From Mucilaginibacter gotjawali (GTDB lineage Bacteria > Bacteroidota > Bacteroidia > Sphingobacteriales > Sphingobacteriaceae), in the NCBI RefSeq assembly GCF_002355435.1, contig NZ_AP017313.1, positions 682,001 through 746,000 on the forward strand: 64,000 nucleotides of DNA. Direction: 5' to 3'. Position numbers and translations under genes: made by a program. This document shows positions 42,983 to 52,263 of the stretch, piece by piece. The notes under the pieces were generated by a model that ran no database searches, was not told the DNA's origin, and saw nothing but the letters and a program-made list of their open reading frames with translations. Each line of letters starts with the position of its first letter. The stretch's first letter is position 1.

Positions 42983-45900
42983 TTAAAATTTAAAATCAAG
43001 ACCTAAAAGGAAAACGCGTGCCTGCGGGTAATACCCGTAATCAACTCCGCTGTTTAGTAATCCGCCGGAGATTTCAGGGTCAAAGCCGGTATATTTGGTG
43101 AAAGTGTATGCATTTTTTACCTGTGCATAAATCCTGAAAGAGGTGTTTTCCCCTTTTAAAACAGACTTAGGAAGAGTATAGCCTAATTGCAAATTCTTAA
43201 TTTTTACAAAAGATCCGTCTTCAATGTACCTGTCCGAAACACGGGCGTTATCATTTGGATCGGTGAAGGTATACAGTGGGTACTCTGCGTTGTTGGTAGT
43301 CCCCGGTCCTGTCCAACGGCCTAATATTGTGCTTGGCTTATTGGTAAAGTTTGCGTTCCTGTCCCAGGCTTTGAATATTTTATTGCCCTCAGATACGTAA
43401 ACAAAGGCGGTAAAATCAAATTGTTTGTAAACAAGGTTCAGGTTCCAGCCGATGGTGAATTTAGGGAAAGCATTGCCAAGGCTGGTTTGATCGGCACTGT
43501 TGATTACCCCATCTCCGTTGATGTCTTTATACTTAATATCGCCAGGTTGTGCGCCTGTTTGGGTTGGTGAAGCAGCAATCTGTGCAACTGTTTGGAAAAG
43601 CCCGTCAGTTTTGTATCCCCAAAAAGTGCCGGGCGCATAACCTTTCTTAAATATTGTTGTGGGTTGCGATTGGCCATTGAAAAAGTAACCGCCCTGCACA
43701 ATAGCGCTATTATCTGAGTTGGTTGACGTTACTAAACTGGAAAATGTGCCAAAAGTTAATGAAGTACTAAGTTTGAAATTTTTAGATATCCTGTCATTGT
43801 AACTAACCATGGCATCAATTCCTTTGGTGCTGGTAGTTCCAATATTTGCGTTGGATGCAGGTACTGTACCTAAATAGGCTGATTGTGATGGCGTAAATAA
43901 CAAACCGCTCACGTCTTTTTTATACACATCCAGGGTGAAGGAAAATTTATGGCTGAGTTCAATGTCGGCGCCAATATCAATCTGCTTGTCCTTTTCCCAT
44001 GCCAGATCAGGGTTGGCCAGCGAGCCTATTGATGAACCTGAATAGAAAACATTATTAAAGTTATAGCCATTACTGTTTCCAATGTTATTGTAAGGCCCCC
44101 CGGTTATAATGGAAGTAGTTTGCACGTTGGATGCATTGCTATTTCCGGACACGCCATAGCTACCCCTTAACTTCAGGAAATCAACAAGGTCTGAATGGAA
44201 GAAATCTTCCTTCGAAATGATCCACCCCAAAGAACCTGCATAGAAATTACCGAACTTATTGTTGGCGCCAAATACCTGGTCGCCGTCTATTCTGTCGCTC
44301 AGCGTTACTAAATACTTTTCTTTATAATCATAATTCAAACGGGCGAAGTAGGATAATTTATTATCTGAGTACTGGTAATAATAGCCGGTTTGCGCATTGG
44401 TATTTGTAGCAGTATTTACGCCGGTGGCGGCAGTATAATCAGCAAATGTCCACGAATTAAAAGGAACATCCTGGCGGCTTACACCGATCTGGTTTCCTGA
44501 TGATTCGGCCAACGCAAAACCCACAACCGCCTGAAAATGATGGTCGTTTTTTAAAGTATAATCATAATTGGCGTAGGTATCCCAATTCCAGTTAAAATTG
44601 CTGTTTCTTACCGAAGTAACGGAATTATGATCGCCAACCACTGGTGATTGGTCTGCGTTCATGGTATTATCCGTATTGTTTAAGCCATAAAAAACAAGCG
44701 GATTAAATGATTTCGCATTGTCGTTATAGTCGGTATAGCCGAAGCGCGAGGTAAGCTTTAAATCCTTGATCAGCTCATACTGTAATTCGAATTTGCCATA
44801 AAGTTTATTCCCTAATCTTTTATTGTAGGTGTTTTGTAAAGTGGTTAAAGGATTATGAACTTCCTGTAATTCAAGCGTACTAAAACCATATTGCCCTGTT
44901 GTATTAGCCACATTATTGTAGACCGGAACCGTAGGGTCAAAATTTAACGCCTCGCCTATAATGCTGTTGAAAGAGTTTTCGCCAACACCTTTTGAGTTTA
45001 ATACCACATCGGTTACATTAAAAATGAATTTTAATTTGGAGGTTAGGTCGAAATTAAGGTTGGCCGTAAAATTATAACGTCCGTAGTCTGATTTACTTCC
45101 ACCGCCAACTATACCCGCCTGATCTGTTGCGCCGGCTTCAAGAAAGTAAGTGATCTTTTCAGACCCGCCTGTAGCAGATAGCGCATAATTTTGCAATGGG
45201 GCCTTTTTAAAGATCTGGTCTTGCCAATTAGTGCCTACGCCAACCGTGCTCAGGTTAGGGAAAATTGGGGCTCCGCCTGAAAGTGTACTCCCCTCGTTTA
45301 ACATTGCAGCATACTGGCTGGCATTTAAAACAGCAACCTCATTGGCTACTTGCTGCTGGCCGTAGCTGCTGCTCAGCCTGAATTGTGTTTTCTGATTTTT
45401 TTTGCCGGATTTGGTCGTAACCAATACAACGCCATTACCGCCTTTTACACCGTAAATTGCTGTTGCGGCCGCATCTTTTAAAATAGATACCGACTCAACG
45501 TCCATAGGGTTAAGTGAATTGAAATCAGTAAGCGTCTGTTCTACGCCATCAATAACTACCAAAGGATCGCTGCCTGTGTAAGAAGGAACACCGCGGATTA
45601 ATAGGGTGGGATTAGTTCCGGGCGATCCGCTTTGAATGATCGTAACGCCGGAAACTTTGCCCTGTAAGGCATCCTCAATCCGCACGGCATTTGTTTTCTC
45701 TATATCCGTGTTTTTGATTGTAGCGATTGAGCCGGTCACTTTTTCAGTTTTTTGCGAACCATAGCCGATCACAACGACTTCGGATAGTGATTTTGAGGCG
45801 CTTTCCACCAGCGGGAAATTTAATTCACCACTCTGGTTAACAATTTTTTCAATGGTTTCAAAACCAATGAAACTCACCACCACTGTTGCGCCTTTTTGTG

Positions 45901-46102
45901 GGAGGGTAAGTGTGTAGTTCCCATCCTGATCAGAAGTTGTCCCGGCGTTGGTGCCTTTTATTTTAATGGTAGCACCGGATAAAGCTTTTCCGTTGCCGTT
46001 TTCTGTTACTTTACCGTTTATGTGAATATTTTGAGCATAAGCACTGCTTCCAAAAAATATTAATAAAGTGAAAACCAAACAAAACGTAAATTTTAATTGC
46101 AT
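42983..46102 (-). CDS. SusC/RagA-family TonB-linked outer membrane protein
   Basis: 1039 residues from the ATG at 46102, which opens a signal peptide (MQLKFTFCLVFTLLIFFGSS); the longer frame from 46147 only adds leader. CarboxypepD_reg-like domain (about 25-105), plug with GYGSQKTEKVTGSI and VVIDGVEQTL, SusC beta-barrel to the terminal Phe. Imports oligosaccharides with SusD. First gene of the cluster. Confidence 0.95.
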   Translation of the reverse strand: MQLKFTFCLVFTLLIFFGSSAYAQNIHINGKVTENGNGKALSGATIKIKGTNAGTTSDQDGNYTLTLPQKGATVVVSFIGFETIEKIVNQSGELNFPLVESASKSLSEVVVIGYGSQKTEKVTGSIATIKNTDIEKTNAVRIEDALQGKVSGVTIIQSGSPGTNPTLLIRGVPSYTGSDPLVVIDGVEQTLTDFNSLNPMDVESVSILKDAAATAIYGVKGGNGVVLVTTKSGKKNQKTQFRLSSSYGQQQVANEVAVLNASQYAAMLNEGSTLSGGAPIFPNLSTVGVGTNWQDQIFKKAPLQNYALSATGGSEKITYFLEAGATDQAGIVGGGSKSDYGRYNFTANLNFDLTSKLKFIFNVTDVVLNSKGVGENSFNSIIGEALNFDPTVPVYNNVANTTGQYGFSTLELQEVHNPLTTLQNTYNKRLGNKLYGKFELQYELIKDLKLTSRFGYTDYNDNAKSFNPLVFYGLNNTDNTMNADQSPVVGDHNSVTSVRNSNFNWNWDTYANYDYTLKNDHHFQAVVGFALAESSGNQIGVSRQDVPFNSWTFADYTAATGVNTATNTNAQTGYYYQYSDNKLSYFARLNYDYKEKYLVTLSDRIDGDQVFGANNKFGNFYAGSLGWIISKEDFFHSDLVDFLKLRGSYGVSGNSNASNVQTTSIITGGPYNNIGNSNGYNFNNVFYSGSSIGSLANPDLAWEKDKQIDIGADIELSHKFSFTLDVYKKDVSGLLFTPSQSAYLGTVPASNANIGTTSTKGIDAMVSYNDRISKNFKLSTSLTFGTFSSLVTSTNSDNSAIVQGGYFFNGQSQPTTIFKKGYAPGTFWGYKTDGLFQTVAQIAASPTQTGAQPGDIKYKDINGDGVINSADQTSLGNAFPKFTIGWNLNLVYKQFDFTAFVYVSEGNKIFKAWDRNANFTNKPSTILGRWTGPGTTNNAEYPLYTFTDPNDNARVSDRYIEDGSFVKIKNLQLGYTLPKSVLKGENTSFRIYAQVKNAYTFTKYTGFDPEISGGLLNSGVDYGYYPQARVFLLGLDFKF

Positions 46103-46438
46103 ATAAATTTTAATTTTTAGAATGATAAATATTGATTGCTTTTGCATTGGCTGTATTTGCCCTTGCAGGTATTTCTTTAATGAATAAAGACGAAGCGTGG
46201 GCTGGGTCAGGGCGGCGAAAGTTCTATTAAATGAATTGCGATTAAATGAGCACTAAAAATTTTGCGCCTGCGGGGAGCAAAAAGTTTACAAAAACTTCTT
46301 TTTCTCATATAAGTTACTTTAGGTCTTAATTTAAAAACGTAGATGACGTCGGTTTACAGCGGCAAATGTATTTGGGTATTCACATTAAGGTGAAAATCGG
46401 ACTACGTCACTACTACACAGTGTCGAAAAATCTTCGAT
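46103..46438. promoter_or_regulatory. Divergent control region of the glucan locus
   Basis: Between susC and its regulator. A minus-strand TACATTTG (46363-46370) is a perfect -7 box and would give susC a leader of about 255 bases. GTAGATGACGTC (46339-46350) and, inverted, ACTACGTCACTACTAC (46401-46416) flank it as imperfect arms and could be the regulator's operator. No gene is seen in the leader. Confidence 0.45.
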
Positions 46439-46495
46439 TTGACGGTTATTACCCGCATATTTGATAGATTTATAAAATATAGACCATCACTTACT

Positions 46496-49423
46496 ATGTT
46501 TTTACGGGGTATACTATTTTTTCTGGCGCTTGCGGCAATGCAGTGGGTTTCGGGGCAAGCTCATATTGGCCAGCGCGAAATCATTAATTACCGGAAGGGC
46601 CAGTATAACGCCGGTACACAAAACTGGAAAATTCGCCAGGATGAACAGGGGAGGATGTATTTTGCAAATAACGAAGGCCTGCTGGTGTTTGATGGAATTA
46701 ACTGGCAGTTGTACCCTTTGCCTAACAAGACGATAGTACGGTCTCTTGAGTTGGGTACTGATAAGAAGATTTACGTAGGCGGGCAGGATGAACTGGGGTA
46801 TTTTTCTTCTGGTAAGGCTGGGGCTTTAGTTTTTACTTCAATAAAAACATTGCTTCCTGCGGCAGACAAAAATTTTTCTGATATCTGGGATATTGTCAAT
46901 TTCCAAAATTCAGTTTTTTACCGTTCACATTTTAAGATTTTCAGGTACAGTGCTGGTAAAATCACTGTCTATCACTCCAATTCATCATGGTTATTCTTTG
47001 GTAATCATCTCGGCAATTTGATTGCCCAGGATGAAAAAAGTGGCTTGTTAATATTGAAGAATGGGAAATGGCAAACATTTATCGAACAAAACCGATTACC
47101 AAAAGATTTTTACATTACTTCGATAATTAAATATAGCAAAGATACCAGCCTGGTTACAACATCTAAGAACGGCGTTTTTTTGCTTTACGGCAATCAATTA
47201 AAACCCTGGCCGCTCACCGGAATAAAAGTAGATAACAATCAGGTTTTTTCAAGCGCCCTGGCTTTAGACAAAAGTAATTTCCTCATCGGCACCTATTCAA
47301 ACGGTATTTATTTAGCTGACAGGTCAGGCAACATAGTTGAAAATATCTCCCAGAAAGAAGGTTTACAAAACGGTAATGTGCGCAGTAACTTTGTTGATTC
47401 AAACCATAATCTTTGGCTTGGATTGGACAATGGGATAGATTACATCGCTTATAATAATGCGGTTAAGCATATTAATCCGCCAATTTTTAAAGATGGGGGA
47501 GGCTATGCGGTGAATGAATTTGGGGGCAGTTTGTATTTTTCTTTATCAAATGGAATTTACCGCCTGCCTGTTATTAATTCGGGTGACCGAAGTTCAAGTG
47601 CTGAAAATATAAGTACAGTTACACAGGGACAATCATGGCATCTTGGTGTTATCGATAACTGTTTGCTTGCGGGTAATGATAACGGTGTGTTTCAGATCAG
47701 GAACAATCAACCTGTTACTATTGATCCAAGTTATGGATTTTGGATATTTCGGTCGCTTGTGGATAAATCGGGTACTAAACTTGTTGCCGCGGGGAATTAC
47801 TACGGTGTTGAACTTTTTGAATATAAAAATGGCACTTTTATAAGTAAAGGCAACCTGGGTAACTATAAGGAATCAGCCAGATTTCTGGAAATAGACAAAG
47901 ACAATAGTATTTGGACATCCCATCCATACAGGGGGGTTTATAAACTCACATTGGGTACCAGTGATAATGTAAAACTGTACACAAAAGCACAGGGGCTTCC
48001 GTCCACATTAAATAACTTTGTTTATAAAATTAAAGGTACGGTAGTTGTAGCAACTGAAAAGGGCGTTTTTGAATACAATAAAAAAGCGGATAAATTTGAA
48101 ATGTCGAAACGGTTTACGGCTGATTTTGGCAACAGGAATTTAAGATATCTAAAAGAAGACCCTTCCGGTAATATTTGGTTTGTAGAGGGAAAAAATGTAG
48201 GTGTAGTAGACTATTCCACATCAAGGCATGAGATCATATATTTTCCGGAGCTCAATAATCGTATTCTCAGCGGCTTTGAAAATATTTATACTAAAAATGA
48301 TTCGAACGTTTTTGTAGGTGGAGAGAATGGCTTTTATCATATCAATTTCGCCAAGTACAAAGCCAATATTCAACCTATAAAAGTTTATATCAGGAAAGTA
48401 AAGGCGATATCTACTACAGATAGCCTGCTTTTTGGCGGTTATATTGATAACTCATCCGATTTAAAAAATGCTAAAAAAAGCACTTTGGCATTAAGCTTTC
48501 TGTGGAACTCTCTGCATTTCGAGTTTTCTTCGCCGGTATTCGAGGCGCAATCTACGGTTGAATACAGCTATTTGTTGGAAGGTTATGATAAGGGTTGGTC
48601 TGAGTGGTCAAAAAAAGCGGAAAAAGATTATACAAACCTCTCGTGGGGAAAGTATGTTTTTAAGGTAAAGGCAAGAAACCTACAAAACAATACATCTTCT
48701 ATTTCCAGCTACGCCTTTTACATTAATCCGCCATGGTACCAAACCATTTGGGCATACACTGTTTACTTGTTAATATTTGCCGGATCGCTGTATTATTTTT
48801 ATAAGTTGCAGGAGAAACGACATGTAAGGAACCACGAAAAAGAGCTGCTGTTACAAAGGCAAAAAAATGAAGAGGAGCAGCAACAAATGGCCTATCTTCA
48901 TCAGCTTGAATTGGAAATATCTGAAAAAGAAGTTATTAAGCTAAAAAATGAAAAATTAGAAACGGAGATTGAGTACAAAAACTCCGAACTGGCTTCTGCA
49001 GCAATGAACATCGTTCAGAAAAAAGAATTTTTAATCAAGGTAAAAGAGGAGTTGCAAACGCTTATCAAATCCGGCAAAGAAAGTATACAAACGTTTGAAA
49101 TAAAAAGAATAGCCCGCTTGCTTACTGAGGATAAAAAAATCAATGAGGAATGGGAGCAGTTTTCCATTCATTTTAATAAGGTGCATGGTGATTTTCTTAA
49201 TAAAATCAAGGAAAGGTATCCCACAATTAATCAGCAGGAGTTAAAACTATCTGCCTACCTGATCATGAACTTGTCAAGTAAAGAAATAGCGCAATTGATG
49301 TGTATTTCAGTGAGGGGCGTAGAGATCAGCAGGTACAGGCTCCGCAAAAAGCTTCAAATTCCAACAGAAACCAATCTTTTTGAATTTCTTTTTGAGATAC
49401 AAAGGGAAGGGATCGCCCAATAG
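46496..49423 (+). CDS. Propeller / Y_Y_Y sensor with LuxR-type HTH, glucan-locus regulator
   Basis: 975 residues from the ATG at 46496 (a TTG at 46439 would prepend 19 residues and bury the signal peptide). Signal peptide, about 650 residues of two-component-regulator propeller repeats (LWLGLDNGIDYI, IWFVEGKNVGVV), a Y_Y_Y domain (about 690-745), a membrane segment (TVYLLIFAGSLYYFY), a long coiled coil rich in Glu/Gln/Lys, and a C-terminal LuxR-like helix-turn-helix (LSAYLIMNLSSKEIAQLM). No histidine kinase or receiver domain, unlike HTCS regulators. It probably senses glucan fragments in the periplasm and acts on the susC promoter. Confidence 0.88.
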   Translation: MFLRGILFFLALAAMQWVSGQAHIGQREIINYRKGQYNAGTQNWKIRQDEQGRMYFANNEGLLVFDGINWQLYPLPNKTIVRSLELGTDKKIYVGGQDELGYFSSGKAGALVFTSIKTLLPAADKNFSDIWDIVNFQNSVFYRSHFKIFRYSAGKITVYHSNSSWLFFGNHLGNLIAQDEKSGLLILKNGKWQTFIEQNRLPKDFYITSIIKYSKDTSLVTTSKNGVFLLYGNQLKPWPLTGIKVDNNQVFSSALALDKSNFLIGTYSNGIYLADRSGNIVENISQKEGLQNGNVRSNFVDSNHNLWLGLDNGIDYIAYNNAVKHINPPIFKDGGGYAVNEFGGSLYFSLSNGIYRLPVINSGDRSSSAENISTVTQGQSWHLGVIDNCLLAGNDNGVFQIRNNQPVTIDPSYGFWIFRSLVDKSGTKLVAAGNYYGVELFEYKNGTFISKGNLGNYKESARFLEIDKDNSIWTSHPYRGVYKLTLGTSDNVKLYTKAQGLPSTLNNFVYKIKGTVVVATEKGVFEYNKKADKFEMSKRFTADFGNRNLRYLKEDPSGNIWFVEGKNVGVVDYSTSRHEIIYFPELNNRILSGFENIYTKNDSNVFVGGENGFYHINFAKYKANIQPIKVYIRKVKAISTTDSLLFGGYIDNSSDLKNAKKSTLALSFLWNSLHFEFSSPVFEAQSTVEYSYLLEGYDKGWSEWSKKAEKDYTNLSWGKYVFKVKARNLQNNTSSISSYAFYINPPWYQTIWAYTVYLLIFAGSLYYFYKLQEKRHVRNHEKELLLQRQKNEEEQQQMAYLHQLELEISEKEVIKLKNEKLETEIEYKNSELASAAMNIVQKKEFLIKVKEELQTLIKSGKESIQTFEIKRIARLLTEDKKINEEWEQFSIHFNKVHGDFLNKIKERYPTINQQELKLSAYLIMNLSSKEIAQLMCISVRGVEISRYRLRKKLQIPTETNLFEFLFEIQREGIAQ

Positions 49424-49848
49424 TTTAGCGCACAGGTCAGTATGTTTGCTGTTATAATTAAAAAATTGGGGTAAACTGGTACGATAAGAAGGGCGTGTAG
49501 CTGTGACCTTACTTATTACTGATAAGTCAGCACGTCCGGAAAGTTATTATAAGATGGAAGCTGCATTTAGTGATAATCTGTTGATGCCAAGAAAAGTTTA
49601 AACCCACCTGTCAACACCTGTGAAAGGACAATCAACCAATTTCTCAAAAAGGATAAAAACTTTATAGTGTACATTTTATACACTGTACTGTTCATCGGAT
49701 GTACTTGTTTAAGGGATAGCTAAGAATATATAAAAGTGGAAATTCTCATCACCGTTTAAGGTATCGGGCTTTAGAAGTTGGGCAGGTTATCGTTTACACC
49801 AGATGACATTTAATCCTTATACGATTACGGAGCTTAAAAGTTAAAAAG
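49424..49848. other. Intergenic region, no convincing gene
   Basis: About 425 bases without a supported ORF. One short palindrome AGTGTA...TACACT at 49666-49684. Short open frames (for example 32 codons from a GTG at 49503) have no recognisable features. Confidence 0.4.
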
Positions 49849-49878
49849 CGGATAACTGTAAAGTTGTCCGTTTTTTTT
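49849..49878 (+). terminator. Intrinsic terminator without an obvious upstream gene
   Basis: CGGATAAC (49849-49856) pairs with GTTGTCCG (49863-49870), one wobble, followed by eight T. The nearest plus-strand gene ends 425 bases earlier, so it either ends a long 3' UTR or a small RNA. Confidence 0.75.
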
Positions 49879-50048
49879 AGGGATTTAATTGACTTCGTCC
49901 CGCATATGTTGATTCCTGCCGGCTTGTTCGTCAATGAACCGAATGCTTACCTGATTGAATTTGACAAATATTCTACCCATATGGCTGAAAGCCCGCACTT
50001 TTCTTCTTAAATTTTACGACCTTTGCGCAAAAATTTAACACATACTTA

Positions 50049-50963
50049 ATGAGCCTTTTAGTTATTGGTACTGTAGCGTTCGACGCCATTGAAACCCCTT
50101 TTGGCAAAACAGATAAAATTGTTGGCGGCGCTGCCACTTATGCAAGCCTGGCGGCTTCGTATTTTTATGATAAAGTAAAGATTGTAGCCGTAGTTGGCGA
50201 CGATTTTCCGCAGAGCGAAATAAAAGATTTTAACAACCACCAGATCAATACCGAAGGCTTGCAGGTAAAAGCCGGAGAAAAATCTTTCTTTTGGTCGGGC
50301 CGGTATCATAATGATATGAACAGCCGCGATACTTTGATCACCGAACTCAATGTGCTGGCTGAATTTGATCCTATTATCCCAGCCTCCTACCAGGATTGTG
50401 AATTCCTGATGCTGGGTAATTTGCAGCCGCAGGTACAGCAAACGGTGATTAACCGCCTTACCAATCGCCCAAAGCTCATCGTAATGGACACCATGAACTT
50501 CTGGATGGACGTTGCCCTTGAGGAACTGCTGGATACCATTAAAATGGTGGATGTGCTTACCATTAACGATGCCGAGGCCCGCCAGCTTTCGGGCGAACAT
50601 TCGCTGGTAAAAGCAGCCCATAAAATTTTAACCATGGGCCCCGAATATTTGATCATCAAAAAAGGCGAGCATGGCGCTTTGCTCTTCCACGAAAATAAAA
50701 TATTTGCCGCCCCCGCGTTACCCCTTGCCGACGTATTCGACCCAACCGGCGCCGGTGATACTTTTGCAGGTGGCTTTATCGGTTATATGGCGAAAGTAGG
50801 TACCGTTAATTTCAATAACATGAAAAATGCCATCATTTTTGGCTCAGCATTAGCTTCCTTCTGTGTAGAAAAGTTCGGTACCGAAAAGATCCGCAATCTT
50901 AGCCAGCAGGAAATAGCCGCCAGGGTGCAGGAGTTTGTGAGCTTATCGAAGTTTGAAATATAG
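50049..50963 (+). CDS. PfkB-family carbohydrate/nucleoside kinase
   Basis: 304 residues. The C-terminal signature DPTGAGDTFAGGFIGY (about 230-245) with the catalytic Asp and anion hole, and N-terminal GGAATYASLAASYF. Ribokinase fold; the substrate could be a sugar or a nucleoside. Its TAG stop belongs to the following word repeat. Confidence 0.88.
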   Translation: MSLLVIGTVAFDAIETPFGKTDKIVGGAATYASLAASYFYDKVKIVAVVGDDFPQSEIKDFNNHQINTEGLQVKAGEKSFFWSGRYHNDMNSRDTLITELNVLAEFDPIIPASYQDCEFLMLGNLQPQVQQTVINRLTNRPKLIVMDTMNFWMDVALEELLDTIKMVDVLTINDAEARQLSGEHSLVKAAHKILTMGPEYLIIKKGEHGALLFHENKIFAAPALPLADVFDPTGAGDTFAGGFIGYMAKVGTVNFNNMKNAIIFGSALASFCVEKFGTEKIRNLSQQEIAARVQEFVSLSKFEI

Positions 50964-51042
50964 TGTAAAGTCTAGAGTCTGAAGTCTTGAGTCGAAAATA
51001 AGTATGACTCAAGACTTTCGACTTAACACTCAGGACTTCAAA
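50961..51042. repeat. Gene-end word repeat (AAGTCTTGAGTC words)
   Basis: Left arm 50961-50996 (TAGTGTAAAGTCTAGAGTC, GAAGTCTTGAGTCG); right arm 51005-51042 (GACTCAAGACTTTCGACTTA, ACACTCAGGACTTC) is the reverse complement in the same order. It forms the TAG stop of the PfkB gene and the TGA stop (51030-51032) of the convergent cytochrome-b5-like gene. Confidence 0.85.
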
Positions 51043-51269
51043 ACCCCTATCGGGTCAAAATTCTGGAAAACCCACTCATCATGCGGGGCGTCTTTCAGTT
51101 CATCGGTAAGGTCCTGCCCGGCCCAGTGCTCGTAGTGGCGGCCCCGCATCCATAGCCTGCTGCGCGAAACATCATAGATCATTCCCTGATAGGCGATCCA
51201 GATCTCCGGCTTATCGCTTCCGTTCCTTAGCGCCAGTTGCGACTTGGTATATACAGGCAATTCACTCAT
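51030..51269 (-). CDS. Cytochrome-b5-like heme/steroid-binding protein
   Basis: 79 residues from the ATG at 51269 (MSELPVYTK). A longer frame reaches 51413, but its N-terminus is coded by a CCTCTCC repeat and was rejected. The Cyt-b5 fold is seen in TKSQLALRNG, IWIAYQGMIYDVS and GRHYEHWAGQDLTDEL, with His in place for heme. Small soluble protein, electron carrier or ligand binder. Its last two codons and the stop lie in the word repeat. Confidence 0.82.
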   Translation of the reverse strand: MSELPVYTKSQLALRNGSDKPEIWIAYQGMIYDVSRSRLWMRGRHYEHWAGQDLTDELKDAPHDEWVFQNFDPIGVLKS

Positions 51270-51286
51270 TTTATTTCGGGTATTGT

Positions 51287-51410
51287 ACTTGTTCACCCTC
51301 TCCCCTGGAGACGGCAGTGTGAAGCTTGCAAAATAGCCAAAACAATTCACTTTGTAAATCAAAAAAATTCTTAAAGCCCCTCTCCTTTGGAGAGGGGTTG
51401 GGGGTGAGGC
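51287..51410. repeat. CCCTCTCC/GGAGAGGGG dispersed repeat
   Basis: A left piece CACCCTCTCCCCTGGAGACGG (51295-51315, 20-base core) and a right hairpin CCCCTCTCC-ttt-GGAGAGGGG (51377-51397) followed by TTGGGGGTGAGG. Same family as 28371-28469. Confidence 0.7.
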
Positions 51411-51411
51411 C

Positions 51412-51448
51412 ACAAAAAAAATCTCCCTGCTAAAAAAACAGGGAGATT
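51412..51448 (-). terminator. Terminator of the ECF sigma gene
   Basis: On the minus strand ATCTCCCTG pairs with CAGGGAGAT (51421-51429 with 51439-51447), followed by an eight-U run. Strong intrinsic terminator 23 bases after the sigma stop. Confidence 0.85.
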
Positions 51449-51470
51449 CAAATTATATATGTTGAGCTTG

Positions 51471-52007
51471 TTAATTTTCAGCGTAAACAGGTTTGGCAAC
51501 GCCTGTATCGTAAGCTTTAAGGCTCTTTTTAAGCAGCTTGCGGGCAACGTGAATACGGGTTTTAACAGTGCCGATCGGGATTTCCAGATCATCAGCAATT
51601 TCGTGGTATTTATGGCCTTCAAAATACATTGTGAAGGGTACGTAATAATCAGCGGGCAGCCTGTCTAAAGCTTTTTTCAAATCGTCCATCACAAATTTGG
51701 CTTCGCCCTGGTTTTTGGTCGAACTGAATACCAGGTTCGGCGAGCTGATCTCGTCGCTCTTGGTAACAAAAGTGTTCATTTTTATAAACCGGCGGTAGTT
51801 GTTAATGAAAGTATTTTTCATGATAGTGTATAACCACCCCTTCAAATTTGTTCCTTCCTTAAACTTGTTGTAATAGGTTATCGCCTTCAACATTGTGTCC
51901 TGGACAAGGTCGTTAGCATCGTCTGCGTCGCGGGTAAAGTGTAAGGCATATGACCTTAGCGAGGTTGCCTGACGTAGTACTAGGGTGTTAAACTCAATCT
52001 TTGTCAT
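51471..52007 (-). CDS. ECF-type RNA polymerase sigma factor
   Basis: 178 residues. Region 2 LRSYALHFTRDADDANDLVQ and LKGWLYTIMKNTFIN; region 4 LPADYYVPFTMYFEG then YHEIADDLEIPIGTVKTRIH. No anti-sigma gene adjoins it, as for several stand-alone ECF factors of Bacteroidetes. A -7 box is seen 29 bases upstream. Confidence 0.93.
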   Translation of the reverse strand: MTKIEFNTLVLRQATSLRSYALHFTRDADDANDLVQDTMLKAITYYNKFKEGTNLKGWLYTIMKNTFINNYRRFIKMNTFVTKSDEISSPNLVFSSTKNQGEAKFVMDDLKKALDRLPADYYVPFTMYFEGHKYHEIADDLEIPIGTVKTRIHVARKLLKKSLKAYDTGVAKPVYAEN

Positions 52008-52035
52008 CTGTTAATGTTTTGTATCAACAGTAAGA

Positions 52036-52043
52036 CAAACATA
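52036..52043 (-). promoter_or_regulatory. -7 box of the ECF sigma gene
   Basis: Minus strand TATGTTTG, perfect TAnnTTTG; no clear -33 TTG. Confidence 0.5.
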
Positions 52044-52263
52044 GTACCACTAAAAAATAGCAGGGCACAGGGCCGCCGGGCCGGTCTGCCAAATATCAAT
52101 CGCCGTAAAGCTCAATTTATTAAACACTAAGGTGGTATTTAAAGTGCTGTAAAACAGGCGTTTGCTTGTGTAGTTTGTTGGGGTGTCATCTGCAGCGATT
52201 GAAAGCCGGATGCTTCAGGAAGTGGCAGTTTATTAAACCGCCTTTTGGTAAAAATAAAAAAAC

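Noticed and set aside
49503..49601. Short open frame of 32 codons from a GTG
   Set aside because: No ribosome site, no recognisable peptide; chance ORF likely.
51270..51413. Longer N-terminus of the cytochrome-b5-like protein
   Set aside because: It is coded by the CCTCTCC dispersed repeat and shows no conservation signal; the ATG at 51269 begins the domain.
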